Assembly (NCBI RefSeq): GCF_023554255.2
Contig: NZ_JAMJWD020000001.1
Location: forward strand, 898,755 to 962,754
Direction of reading: 5' to 3'
DNA length: 64,000 nucleotides
DNA from: Phyllobacterium sp. 21LDTY02-6
Lineage (GTDB): Bacteria; Pseudomonadota; Alphaproteobacteria; Rhizobiales; Rhizobiaceae
Shown: positions 16,920 through 25,790 of the stretch, piece by piece
How positions within the stretch are numbered: position 1 is the stretch's first letter
Layout of the letters: each line of letters begins with the position of its first letter
Notes under the pieces: generated by a model
What the model was told of the DNA's origin: nothing
Databases searched by the model: none
Seen by the model: the letters and a program-made list of their open reading frames with translations, nothing else
Translations under genes and position numbers: made by a program

Positions 16920-19900
16920 CTACCACTTCACGCGCAGGCCGATATTGCCCTCGATGACCTCGCGGTTGCCGCCATCCACGTCGAAAGTGTAGTCCGCGAC
17001 GGCATAGGCGCTCAACGTCTCGTTGAAATTGTGCACAATGCCCGCGCCGAGTTCGACCGCCGTGGTTTCGCCCCTCGTGGTGATCGCATCGCCGCCAAAG
17101 CGCACGCTGTCTTCCGTCTCGAACACGTGCCAGAGATTTGCCTTCAGATAGGGCTCCAGCACGCCGCCGGATACTTCGTAGCGGCCCTGCAGCCGTGCGC
17201 CGATCCGGCCCGTCCAGCCATCATCCGTATCGAAACCGATGGTGGAGAACGCGTCTTCCGTATCGTCGAGCGAGATGTGCTGGTAGATGATCTGCGCCTG
17301 TGGCTCCAGCGTCCAGTTCTGGCCGAGGGCGAAGGGATAGCCGGTCTCCAGCGACAAGGTAACGCCGCTGCCGTCGAGATCGATGCCGATCGCCCGGTCC
17401 GAACGGGCCGTGCCGTCGAACCAGCTTCCCATCACAACGGCATCGACATACCAGTTCTGCGGGCCGATATGGGTCCAGTAGGCACCGACGCTATGCGTGT
17501 CGGACTCGATCTTGCCGGTCTTCAGATTGTTCCATCCGAGCGCCTGGCCGCGAATATCGGCGTCGAGCGAGGCATAGCCGTAAAACAGCCCCAGCGTATC
17601 CTTGTGTCCGCCGTCGCTCTCGTGGCGCAGGATGTCCAGTCCGAGCTGGGCGCCCCAGATCGTGCCGTCAATATTGGGCGATACCGTGCCGCCCCAGCTC
17701 TGTTCGACGCTTTCGCCGAAGACGCGCGCCCATGCGGCGGAAGCGAGTTCGCCTGGCCTCAGCACGTCCTGTGCGCCGCGCCGTTCATGGAAGGTGCTCA
17801 ATGTCGCCAGCTGCGTTTCACGCAAGGCGGGGATCGCCGCCGAATAGGTCGGCACCTCGACGCGGTAGAGCGGAACGATGTCGCCTTCCACAGGCGTCGC
17901 TCCCTCCGTCGGCGGGACGACGCCCGGTCCCGGGACCGGCGCCGGCGTGGTCGGTATGGCTGGCGTAGCCGGTGGCGGCGTCGCTGCCTCGGCCTCTGCG
18001 GGATCTGGTGGCGCGACAGGTGGCGTATCCGTGGGCAGCGCCGGCACGTTCTCGTCGGGTGACGGCGGTGGCGGTGCGGGGGACGGTGGCGGTGCGGACG
18101 GCTCCGGCTCTTCCGGCTCGACTCCCGTGCCCGGGTCGGTCGGTGCCGGTGCGGGTGTCGTCGAGCCATTGATGAGCGTGGAGCGCAGGTACCAGTTCTC
18201 GGCGCTGCCGCCGCTGACACCGCCCTTGAACAGGTAATATTCGTAGGCGCCGGCTGCCACGGCATTGCTGAGGGCAAAGGTGCCAGACCCGGTGTTTGCT
18301 CCGTTCAGCGCCTGGACGAGCATGATGCCGTCGGCCGTCGTCGCGGCGCCCGCCCCACCATCGTTCTGGACGCTGATGCCCGTCGTTCCGCCGGCGCTGC
18401 CGCCATCGATGACCAGCCTGTCGGAGGCCGAGCTGTCGTCGCCGAGAACCGTGTCGAGGAACAGCAGGCCGCCATTACCGGTATAATTGCCGGCTATGCG
18501 GAAGGTGTCGCCCGTGCCGGTGCCATTGGTCAGGTCGATGCGACCTGCATTGGTGACATTGGCGAGTTGTCCGGCCACGGCCGACACGACCGCGGAATTG
18601 GTGCCGCCACCGAAAAGCGTGCTGGTGGAATCGACGCTGAGGCCGCCCGTGCCAGTGCCGGCATCGCCGAGCGTCAGGGTGCCGTCGAAGGTCAATTCCG
18701 TGTCGTTGGTAGCGGCGATCGATTCCCAGTTCTGGAACCGGGCGACGCCGGAAGTGGATACATTCGAGAGCGTGAGGCTGTCGGTGCCTTCTCCGCCAGT
18801 AAATTGCGGGCTGGCGCCGAGATTGGCCGCCGTCAGATTAGAGAATATCGCAGTGTCGTTGTCGGGCCCAAGATCGACGGAGCCATAAACGATGCCGCCA
18901 CTGTCCCAGCGGAACGTATCGCTGCCGAAGCTCATCAGCACATTGCCGCCGACACTGCCGCCGGTGATCGTGACGCTGTCGGTGCCGCCGCTAACGCTGA
19001 TATTGCCGCCAATGACGCCATCCGAAAGGATGATCGTGTCATTGCCGAAGCCGGTAACGAGATTGCGGTCGATCGTGCCGCCGGACATGTCGAAAATATT
19101 GTCGTCGAGCTTCATGTTGACGCGGCCGATGCGCCCACCGGTCATCTTGGCGCGATCGCCATCGTCGAAGGCGTCGATGATGTGCCCGCCGGACATGAAG
19201 AAATCGTCGAGAGCGTCGCCCTGGTTGAGCGAGCCGATCGTCCCGCCGACCATCTGGAAATTATCGATGCCGCCGCCTTGCTGCAGATTGCCGGTCAGCG
19301 TGCCGCCATTGATCTGGGCGAGATCGTTTCCATCTCCCTGATCGACCGCGCCGGTAACCGTGCCGTTGTTCAGGATGAAGGTGTCATCGTCGTCGCCGAG
19401 ATTTATGGCGCCCGTGAGGTTGGCATTGACAACCACGGTCTGCTTGCCGGTCTGCCCGGTGATGGTGGCTGGTCCTCCGGCTGGACCTGTGAGCGTGCCG
19501 TCGAGCTGCAGCGTCGTCGCATTGCCCATCACCACTGCGGCGGTATTGAGCAAGCCGCTGCTCGCCATGACGAGCGTCCCTTCATTGAGCCGGGTGTTCC
19601 CAGCGATATTCGTATTGCCGCTCAGCGTCAGCGTGCCCGCGCCGGTCTTTTCGATCGCGCCGCCACCGGCGATCGTCCCGGCATAGGTGCCATTGTCGGG
19701 CTGGGCGAAGCGCACGAGCCCATCATTTGTGACTGTCGGCGGCAGGCTTTGAGCGCGCGCCTCAAGCGTTCCGGCGGGCTGGACCAGAATCTGGCCCGTA
19801 TAATTCGTGTTGTCGCCAGTGAGCACCAGCGTGCCCTCCCGGACGTCGGAAACCGTGACGCCAGTGATCGTGCCGCTGAGCGTCCACGTGCCGGGGTCGT

Positions 19901-20711
19901 TCTTGATAAGCGATTCGAAACCGACGAAATTGCCGGGCAGGGTCGCTTGCCCGCCGCCACTCAGGTATATCTGGTCATTGCCCGCGCCGCCGCTAAAATT
20001 ACCGGTCACGCTCGATCCGGTATACAGGCGCAGAATGTCATTGCCCCCGGCGAGACTGATGCTGCCTCTGATCGCGCCCCTGTTGGTGAAATCGAGAGCA
20101 CCGCTGCCGGAGCCGCCAATCACGGTGTTCGTGGTGCCATTGCCGGCCTCGATGATGCCGGTTTCATTGTTGACGACGGTATTCAGGCCGCTGGTGTTCT
20201 GCGACCAGATGGCCACGGAATTGTTGGCGTCGATAAGACCATTATTGGTAACGGTGTTGCCGGTGCCCTGAAAATTGATCGCCTCTGCGCTGCCCTGTGT
20301 TCCAAGCGCCAGCACCTGGCCGCCTTGATCGACAGTCAGATTTCCATTGTTGCGAAACTCGACGGTATTGCCACCGGTACCGAAGTTGCCGCCAGTCGTG
20401 GTCGCTTGAGCGCTGACCACGGCCGTATTTGCAACCGTGACATTGGCACCGTCACGCAAGCTGATCGCATTGGCGTTGCCAACCGCGATCTGACTGCCGG
20501 CACCGACGTTGACTGTCCGATTGTCAGCGGCAGCGACATTGCCTTCGCCCACGGTGGTCGTCCAGGGGTTCTGACCTGCCGTGTCGCACGTCGTCACCCC
20601 GCCCAATGTGGTGCAAGCGGCGAACGAGGGGTCGACAAGCCCAAGTGGCGTGAGCACGATTGCCGTAGTGGCAAGCAACCGGGCCGTTCTCGTTCTTGAT
20701 ATATTCAGCAC
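16920..20711 (-). CDS. Autotransporter (type Va) with beta-helical passenger
   Basis: A 1263-residue outer-membrane protein. Residues 1-31 are a signal peptide (basic start, LLATTAIVLTPLGL, cut near SFAA). The passenger (32-845) is Gly/Asn/Thr-rich and right-handed-helix-like, with autotransporter-associated repeats near 280-390 (GTLVLTGDNTNYTGQ, KTGAGTLTLSGN). About nine copies of a 20-residue unit lie at 434-610. A Pro-rich linker covers 849-942 (EPEEPEPSAPPPSPAPPPPS). The C-terminal 280 residues form the beta-barrel (AWARVFGE, IWGAQLGLDI, LEPQAQIIYQ, AYAVADYTFD), ending in GLRVKW with an aromatic last residue. It resembles the pertactin-like autotransporters of Brucella and rhizobia used in adhesion. 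No protease motif was seen. It is transcribed alone. Confidence 0.9.
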   Translation of the reverse strand: MLNISRTRTARLLATTAIVLTPLGLVDPSFAACTTLGGVTTCDTAGQNPWTTTVGEGNVAAADNRTVNVGAGSQIAVGNANAISLRDGANVTVANTAVVSAQATTTGGNFGTGGNTVEFRNNGNLTVDQGGQVLALGTQGSAEAINFQGTGNTVTNNGLIDANNSVAIWSQNTSGLNTVVNNETGIIEAGNGTTNTVIGGSGSGALDFTNRGAIRGSISLAGGNDILRLYTGSSVTGNFSGGAGNDQIYLSGGGQATLPGNFVGFESLIKNDPGTWTLSGTITGVTVSDVREGTLVLTGDNTNYTGQILVQPAGTLEARAQSLPPTVTNDGLVRFAQPDNGTYAGTIAGGGAIEKTGAGTLTLSGNTNIAGNTRLNEGTLVMASSGLLNTAAVVMGNATTLQLDGTLTGPAGGPATITGQTGKQTVVVNANLTGAINLGDDDDTFILNNGTVTGAVDQGDGNDLAQINGGTLTGNLQQGGGIDNFQMVGGTIGSLNQGDALDDFFMSGGHIIDAFDDGDRAKMTGGRIGRVNMKLDDNIFDMSGGTIDRNLVTGFGNDTIILSDGVIGGNISVSGGTDSVTITGGSVGGNVLMSFGSDTFRWDSGGIVYGSVDLGPDNDTAIFSNLTAANLGASPQFTGGEGTDSLTLSNVSTSGVARFQNWESIAATNDTELTFDGTLTLGDAGTGTGGLSVDSTSTLFGGGTNSAVVSAVAGQLANVTNAGRIDLTNGTGTGDTFRIAGNYTGNGGLLFLDTVLGDDSSASDRLVIDGGSAGGTTGISVQNDGGAGAATTADGIMLVQALNGANTGSGTFALSNAVAAGAYEYYLFKGGVSGGSAENWYLRSTLINGSTTPAPAPTDPGTGVEPEEPEPSAPPPSPAPPPPSPDENVPALPTDTPPVAPPDPAEAEAATPPPATPAIPTTPAPVPGPGVVPPTEGATPVEGDIVPLYRVEVPTYSAAIPALRETQLATLSTFHERRGAQDVLRPGELASAAWARVFGESVEQSWGGTVSPNIDGTIWGAQLGLDILRHESDGGHKDTLGLFYGYASLDADIRGQALGWNNLKTGKIESDTHSVGAYWTHIGPQNWYVDAVVMGSWFDGTARSDRAIGIDLDGSGVTLSLETGYPFALGQNWTLEPQAQIIYQHISLDDTEDAFSTIGFDTDDGWTGRIGARLQGRYEVSGGVLEPYLKANLWHVFETEDSVRFGGDAITTRGETTAVELGAGIVHNFNETLSAYAVADYTFDVDGGNREVIEGNIGLRVKW

Positions 20712-21171
20712 TGCAATGTCCCCGTATCGCTATGTTACGCTCAAGGAACTCGCGACAGCACCGCAGCCGCCCGTGTGGGACGTGAAGCCATGTGTCGATC
20801 GTCGCCCCGGACTTGCGTGTTGAAAAGTAAACGCAAATCACCCGCAATAAGCCACAACCTACAGTTTCACGGCAACCAAGATTGCCCAATTTTTGACGCA
20901 ATGTCGGAACTTTAGGCAGCTAGAGTGACCTCAATGCAACATAGGGCGTTGTTCTGCTCACAGATAGCAAGAACTGTGCGCTTGCAGCGCAAGAGCACTG
21001 TCGGGCGGGCCATCGATCGGCCGGGCAACCTGAATTTTTGCCGGCACGACATTCAATGTTCAATCCAATGTTTTAGATATTGAACGTGCACGCCGTGAAC
21101 CGGGCGGAGACCTGAAACAGATTCCGGTCAGGGACTGCCGGTACATTGGGTCGGATGAAGGAGTGCTTGTG
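20712..21171. other. 460-base intergenic region
   Basis: Divergent control region between the autotransporter and the methyltransferase-GT protein. No gene is convincing here. It contains a small dyad CTTGC/GCAAG around 20982-20996, and near the right end TTCAAT (21052), TTCAAT (21059) and the inverted ATTGAA (21079). AAGGAG at 21158-21163 is the ribosome binding site of the right-hand gene. Confidence 0.5.
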
Positions 21172-24171
21172 GTGAAGGTAAAGGCGAATAAAGCGGCATT
21201 CGAGATGCCCGACGCAGAACCGGTCCACGAATGGTCTGGCCTCCGGGACAGAGATGCTCCGTCAGTATGGATCGCAACGCCGGACCGGAATTTCGGCTGC
21301 GCCGGACGGTCTCGGATCATCAATGAAATATTCGACGATGGTCCTCATACGCAAGTCGTGTGGCAGCCGGACATCTATCATGAGGCAGCCAAGGTCTTCA
21401 AATTGCGCAAGCATGCACGGGTCATTGACCTTGGCTGTGGCAACGCGATGAAGCTCAAATCATGTTTTGAGAACATTGCTGCAGAGGTAGTAGCCGTTGA
21501 TTTCAAAGCGTCACTTGGTTCAGCAAAAGCCAATTTTCCTGAAGCGACGCTCGTGGATTGCGATCTGACGGATTGGGACGAAACGAGACGTACGGCAGCA
21601 AACCTTTCAGGAAGCCAGCCGGCTACTATAATTTGCAGCGATGTTATCGAACATTTGCCGGATCCTCGTCCACTTCTGGCATTGGCGCGATCGCTTCTGG
21701 CCGGAAACCCGGAAAGCAGGATATTCTTCTCAACGCCGGACAGGCACAGGCTCGCCTATGAGGTTCCAGATGACTACCCGTCGAACCGCTCGCATGTTCG
21801 CGAATGGACACTGGCCGAACTGTGCGATCTTTTGGCGGCGTGTGGCTTCGAGAATATACGTGCTGGCCATATCAGGCCCAACAAATTCGATTCAAGCCTG
21901 TCGACCAGCTTTGTCGAATGCGGTTTCAATCGCGGGAAATATGGCGAGTTCCTGTCTCGGATCGGCATTCCAGCGGGCTTGGCCACGAAAACGCTGCTTG
22001 TCACGACAGAATTTCCAGGCCTGAACAAGGCGGGCGGCATAGGCACGGTTGTCGTCAACCAGCACAAATTGAATCCGCATTCTGCAGTCTTGCTCGCGGA
22101 TACTCGTATTGACGAGTCAAACGGCTCGGTGCTTACCCTGAACGCGTTGCTTGCCAAGGAGAGCCTGGAGTCGAGACCGATAGAGGACAACGTCCTCAAG
22201 TTCGTCGAACAGTTGCTCTTCTTTTTGCCGGACCTCGAAACCGTCGAGTACCAGGACTATGGTGGAATAGGCTTCCGTGTGGCGCAAGCGAAGCACAGTG
22301 GCATGTTTCCAGGCTCTCTCAAGACTGTGGTCCATTGCCACGGCAATCTTTTCTACGTCGAGAATGCCAGCGAACACTGGTTCGACATTGATCTGCAACC
22401 AATAGCGGAAAAAGAAAAAGTGGCGATCGAGCGATCGGACGAAGTCGTCTTTCCGACGAATTTTCTTCGCACGCTTTATGAATACAACGGGATGGAAATG
22501 CGAGATGAAGCGATCTCCATTGTGCCTTATCCATATGATGGCGCGTTGGTTGGTGCTGTCGAATATGAGACGATCGATACAATCGTGTTCGTGGGCAAGC
22601 GCACTCGCATGAAGGGCTTCGACCTGTTCTGCGATGCGTTCACACCCGAAGTCTGCCAGTCGCTTCGGAAGCGGGGGGTGACTCGAATTGTGCTAATCGG
22701 GCCGCGGATCGATCCTGAGGATCCATTCGATAAATCCGAGATCGGCGCTCATTTCGATGTGGAGGAATATGCCGATTTCGGCCATGAGCAACTGCTGGCA
22801 TTCATTCTGGGCAGTAGGTCGCACTGCCTCTTCGTACAACCTTACCGTGCCGACAACTTTCCTCTGGCCGTTTACGACGTTGTGTCTTCGGGAGGCACGT
22901 TGATCGCGGCATCGGCAGGCGGGATACCGGAGATATTCCAGGCGAAAGAGTGGGATAAATGCTTGTTCAACACAACGCCAACCGCTCTGTCGTCAAGAAT
23001 GCTGGAAGCCCTGGATTGGTCCGCCAACGACCGCGCACGGCTCAATGCGAGCCTCATCGGCAATCTGCGATCCAACAATGAGGTCGCAACATCCTTCATT
23101 CGAAAGGATCATGGGTCGAAAGAGAAAAAAAGCAAGGATCTATCGGTAACTGTGCTCATCCCGTTCTACAATACGTTTCTCGGCTATGTGGAAGAGCTGT
23201 TCTGGGCGTTGAACGAACAATCCCACACGCCGAATGAGGTCATTATAGTCGATGACGCATCGGAGAGTAGCAACGTCGAAGCCCTCAAGGAACTCGCTGG
23301 CAACGCACTTCGCGTTCCATTTCGGATCGTCAGCCATCAAACCAATCTGGGCTTGGCCGGCGCCCGAAATACCGGCTTGGCCGAGTGCAAGACTGACGTC
23401 CTGATCAATATCGATTCGGACGACATTCCGCTTACAAACTGGGTGAAAAACATCGTACGAGCGTTTGCTCGCGATGATAAAACGGTCGTAGCGGTCCCAT
23501 ATTTGCAGGCCTTCGAAGACGGCGATACCTTCAATTCATGGGGAGAGGGCGCTGGCATATATGTCTACCGTCCGATCGGGGAAGGCTATGTCATTTCGCA
23601 GACCGACAATCACCTCGGTCATGCCAATGGCGGCGTTAGGGTGGACTCGGCGAAGCAGTTGGGTGGATGGGATCAAAGCAGCAAGGCAAAGTGGGAAGAT
23701 TGGACATTTTACCTCAGGGTAATCGCCAGCGGCGGGCGCATCGCAGTTATTCCGCGTGTCGATTGCCTGTACCGAGTGCGACCAAATTCGATGGTCAGAA
23801 CCTATGGCGATTGGCCCGGGTACAAACGGGTCGCCGCCGCAAGCGATGTGCTTCCACGGTTTGAATCCATTCAATTGCAGCGCCAGCTCTGGCTGCAGGC
23901 GGAGAAGGCCAGGCGGCTGTCTGCCATGGAGCATGAACGGGCATTGCTGCTACACGACAAGGCCCTGCTGGAGCATGATCGGGCTCTGGTGGTACAGGAC
24001 AGGGATCAAATTGCGCTTCAATTGCAGGCCCTGCGCTCCAGAAAGGTGGTCCGGCTCGTCGACGCTGCGTCTCGGCGCATGTCGCGGTATCCTCATCTCC
24101 ATCACGCGACCGCGCGCCTGATCAGTTTTGCATGGCGATTCGGAGGCCGGCTCCGCGCCTGGAGGAAATAA
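21172..24171 (+). CDS. Methyltransferase - GT4 - GT2 three-domain glycan enzyme with heptad tail
   Basis: A protein of about 1000 residues with three catalytic-type domains. First is a SAM methyltransferase (VIDLGCGNAMKLKSCF, VVAVDFKASLG, SDVIEHLPDPRPLL; about residues 70-250). Second is a GT-B/GT4 glycosyltransferase (LLVTTEFPGLNKAGGIGTVV; IVFVGKRTRMKGFDLF; FVQPYRADNFPLAVYDVVSS with the acidic C-terminal motif replaced by Asp/Asn; about 270-640). Third is a GT2 domain (VTVLIPFYNTFLGYVEELFW; IIVDDASESSN; INIDSDDIPL; KWEDWTFYLRV; about 655-885). A charged heptad segment near 920-955 predicts a coiled coil before a basic tail. The frame is open from GTG 21163, but AAGGAG at 21158 fits GTG 21172 (or 21169) better. 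Such chains act as processive or capping enzymes in O-antigen synthesis; the product is unknown. Confidence 0.8.
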   Translation: MKVKANKAAFEMPDAEPVHEWSGLRDRDAPSVWIATPDRNFGCAGRSRIINEIFDDGPHTQVVWQPDIYHEAAKVFKLRKHARVIDLGCGNAMKLKSCFENIAAEVVAVDFKASLGSAKANFPEATLVDCDLTDWDETRRTAANLSGSQPATIICSDVIEHLPDPRPLLALARSLLAGNPESRIFFSTPDRHRLAYEVPDDYPSNRSHVREWTLAELCDLLAACGFENIRAGHIRPNKFDSSLSTSFVECGFNRGKYGEFLSRIGIPAGLATKTLLVTTEFPGLNKAGGIGTVVVNQHKLNPHSAVLLADTRIDESNGSVLTLNALLAKESLESRPIEDNVLKFVEQLLFFLPDLETVEYQDYGGIGFRVAQAKHSGMFPGSLKTVVHCHGNLFYVENASEHWFDIDLQPIAEKEKVAIERSDEVVFPTNFLRTLYEYNGMEMRDEAISIVPYPYDGALVGAVEYETIDTIVFVGKRTRMKGFDLFCDAFTPEVCQSLRKRGVTRIVLIGPRIDPEDPFDKSEIGAHFDVEEYADFGHEQLLAFILGSRSHCLFVQPYRADNFPLAVYDVVSSGGTLIAASAGGIPEIFQAKEWDKCLFNTTPTALSSRMLEALDWSANDRARLNASLIGNLRSNNEVATSFIRKDHGSKEKKSKDLSVTVLIPFYNTFLGYVEELFWALNEQSHTPNEVIIVDDASESSNVEALKELAGNALRVPFRIVSHQTNLGLAGARNTGLAECKTDVLINIDSDDIPLTNWVKNIVRAFARDDKTVVAVPYLQAFEDGDTFNSWGEGAGIYVYRPIGEGYVISQTDNHLGHANGGVRVDSAKQLGGWDQSSKAKWEDWTFYLRVIASGGRIAVIPRVDCLYRVRPNSMVRTYGDWPGYKRVAAASDVLPRFESIQLQRQLWLQAEKARRLSAMEHERALLLHDKALLEHDRALVVQDRDQIALQLQALRSRKVVRLVDAASRRMSRYPHLHHATARLISFAWRFGGRLRAWRK

Positions 24172-24206
24172 TCGACTGCTGCGAAGCGTGTATTTTCGCC
24201 CCGGGT

Positions 24207-24629
24207 TCAGGCGCGCTTCCGGCGGGCAGGGCGCGCGGTGCCGTTCAGCGCCACCGCGGCGCGGATGAGATCGATCAGCGCATCGTGGTTGATCGGCTCG
24301 CCCTCGCGAATATCGATCGCCCGCCGCGTATTGCCTTCAAGGCTCGAATTGAACAGGCCGGCGGGGTCGGGCAGCGAAGCACCCTTGGCGAAGGTCATCT
24401 TGACGACGCTCTTATAGGTCTCGCCCGTGCAGATGATGCCCGAATGCGACCATACGGGCACGCCGCGCCACTTCACTTCCTCGATGATGCCGGGATCGGC
24501 CTTTTGCATGAGCTGCCGGATCAGGGCGAGGGTCTCGCCGCGCCAATCGCCGAGTTCCCGGATCCTGGCGTCGATCAGTTGCGAGGCGGATGCTCCCCCG
24601 GCGCCATCATCGGCCGTGCTGGTTGTCAT
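24207..24629 (-). CDS. DUF1801 (YdhG-like) protein
   Basis: A 140-residue protein of the DUF1801 family: WRGETLALIRQLMQKADPGI, EEVKWRGVPVWSHSGIICTG, VVKMTFAKGASLPDP and the end RAIDIREGEPINHDALIDLI match its conserved blocks. The biochemical role of the family is not established. Longer starts exist at 24704 and 24671, but ATG 24629 has GGGAGG ten bases before it and the conserved part begins soon after. The tail is basic (ARPARRKRA). It is convergent with the methyltransferase-GT gene and stands alone. Short direct repeats (ATCATAGCCCC) lie just upstream of the longer start. Confidence 0.8.
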   Translation of the reverse strand: MTTSTADDGAGGASASQLIDARIRELGDWRGETLALIRQLMQKADPGIIEEVKWRGVPVWSHSGIICTGETYKSVVKMTFAKGASLPDPAGLFNSSLEGNTRRAIDIREGEPINHDALIDLIRAAVALNGTARPARRKRA

Positions 24630-24919
24630 GATCGGATCGCCTCCCTCGAGCTGATGCAACGTCGCGCTCATCGGCAATCGCCGCTGAATCGCTGCCCGCA
24701 TCATAGCCCCATATCATAGCCCCATGCGGCGTCAAATCCATATGCTTCGCCGGCAGGCAGGGCGCAGAATGGCCCATGCAGCGAGAATGGCAGCTCTGGT
24801 CTGGATAGGGGATCGGAAGGTGCAACGCGTCCTGTTCGCGCGAGGCAGATGGCTCGCAGCGTGGTATTCCAGCCTTGCCCGGATGGGCGCGCCAGCCTTG
24901 GCCCGGATGGGCCGTCGAA

Positions 24920-25153
24920 CTATCGCGACGAGCGCTTGCCGGCCTTCTTGCTGGTCTTCGGAGCCTTGGCTTCGGCCAGGTCCGTCTTTATTTCCTGTTC
25001 CAGCCGAAGCAGGCGAAGCCGCTCGGTATTGGCTTCCCGCCGCCGCACTTCCTCGGCGATAATCTCATTGGCGATTTTCGTCGTCTGGGCGTAGCGTTCT
25101 TCGGAACTGGTGTTCTTTCTCTGCGCTATGACAGGGGCATTTAGCTTTTTCAC
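24920..25153 (-). CDS. Small charged protein of unknown function (77 residues)
   Basis: GTG 25153 starts MKKLNAPVIAQRKNTSSEER, continues as a charged helix rich in Glu, Arg and Lys (IANEIIAEEVRRREANTERL), and ends in a Lys/Arg/Ser tail. AAGGGA lies nine bases before the start. The predicted product is one long amphipathic helix, possibly nucleic-acid- or ribosome-associated, but no family is recognised. It lies downstream of the cold-shock gene, separated from it by a terminator, so it probably has its own promoter or depends on readthrough. Confidence 0.6.
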   Translation of the reverse strand: MKKLNAPVIAQRKNTSSEERYAQTTKIANEIIAEEVRRREANTERLRLLRLEQEIKTDLAEAKAPKTSKKAGKRSSR

Positions 25154-25173
25154 GATAATTGTCCCTTAATTGA

Positions 25174-25200
25174 AAAAGGCCGGGTTCGACCCCGACCTTC
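25174..25200 (-). terminator. Rho-independent terminator of the cold-shock gene
   Basis: Read on the minus strand, AAGGTCGGG (25200-25192) pairs with CCCGGCCTT (25185-25177) through nine pairs including one G-T, with a six-base loop, followed by a T-run (25178-25174). It lies 59 bases past the cold-shock stop codon and before the next minus-strand gene. Confidence 0.8.
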
Positions 25201-25258
25201 GCATCAGCTGCTTTTTCTGCCAGTACATCCGTGGTCAGGCCGAGCCGCTGTAAGCGGA

Positions 25259-25468
25259 TCAAGCCGCCTGTAGATTGTCGGCAGAATTCCGGCCGGACTT
25301 CTTGTCCTGCACGATGTCGAACGTGATCTGCTGACCATCCGTAAGAGTGCGCAGGCCAGCGCGCTCAACCGCGGAAACATGAACGAAAACGTCAGCTCCA
25401 CCATTTTCGAGCTGGATGAAGCCGAAGCCCTTGGTTGTATTGTACCACTTTACGATACCACGATTCAT
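25259..25468 (-). CDS. Cold-shock protein, CspA family
   Basis: A 69-residue single-stranded nucleic-acid-binding beta-barrel that acts as an RNA chaperone. RNP1 is KGFGFIQ (residues 13-19) and RNP2 is VFVHVSAV; the start MNRGIVKWYNTTKGFGF is typical of alphaproteobacterial Csp proteins. The C-terminal stretch DIVQDKKSGRNSADNLQAA is normal. A long AT-rich leader of over 100 bases precedes ATG 25468, as in cold-regulated csp mRNAs, and a strong terminator follows. Several paralogues are usual in this group, so no letter is assigned. Confidence 0.93.
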   Translation of the reverse strand: MNRGIVKWYNTTKGFGFIQLENGGADVFVHVSAVERAGLRTLTDGQQITFDIVQDKKSGRNSADNLQAA

Positions 25469-25790
25469 AGCAATTACCTTTCAAATCGCATGGATAATCA
25501 TACGGCAATGAGAATTTCCCAAATGCCATCAAGTCGATTTTGGAAGGAAAGATTATTACAACTGCCAGTAGGAGCGGCAAAAATAGTTCAATGACAAGAT
25601 CGATATTTTCTTTTTATAGAAGGAATGTGCCAAGAACAAGGCTTATTATTTCTTTCGGACCGATGGCCGCGCGCCGCGGCCTGCACGCTGAGGGTGCATC
25701 CGGTGGCGGCGTGGCGTCAGAACACGTCGCGGGAAAGAAACTCGCGGCGGCGCGATTGGGCTAATCTTGCGGCAAAAGGGAACTTGCACA
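25469..25790. other. 322-base divergent leader region
   Basis: Between the cold-shock gene and the DgcA-like gene. The left 150 bases are AT-rich and probably form the promoter and long 5' leader of the cold-shock mRNA. No gene or clear riboswitch was seen. AAAAGGGA at 25774-25781 is the likely ribosome binding site of the right-hand gene. Confidence 0.5.

Noticed and set aside
17000-20700. RTX toxin assignment because of GGND/GAGND motifs
   Set aside because: The nonapeptide GGxGxDxUx is not repeated in register, and the protein has a signal peptide and C-terminal barrel, so it is a type Va autotransporter.
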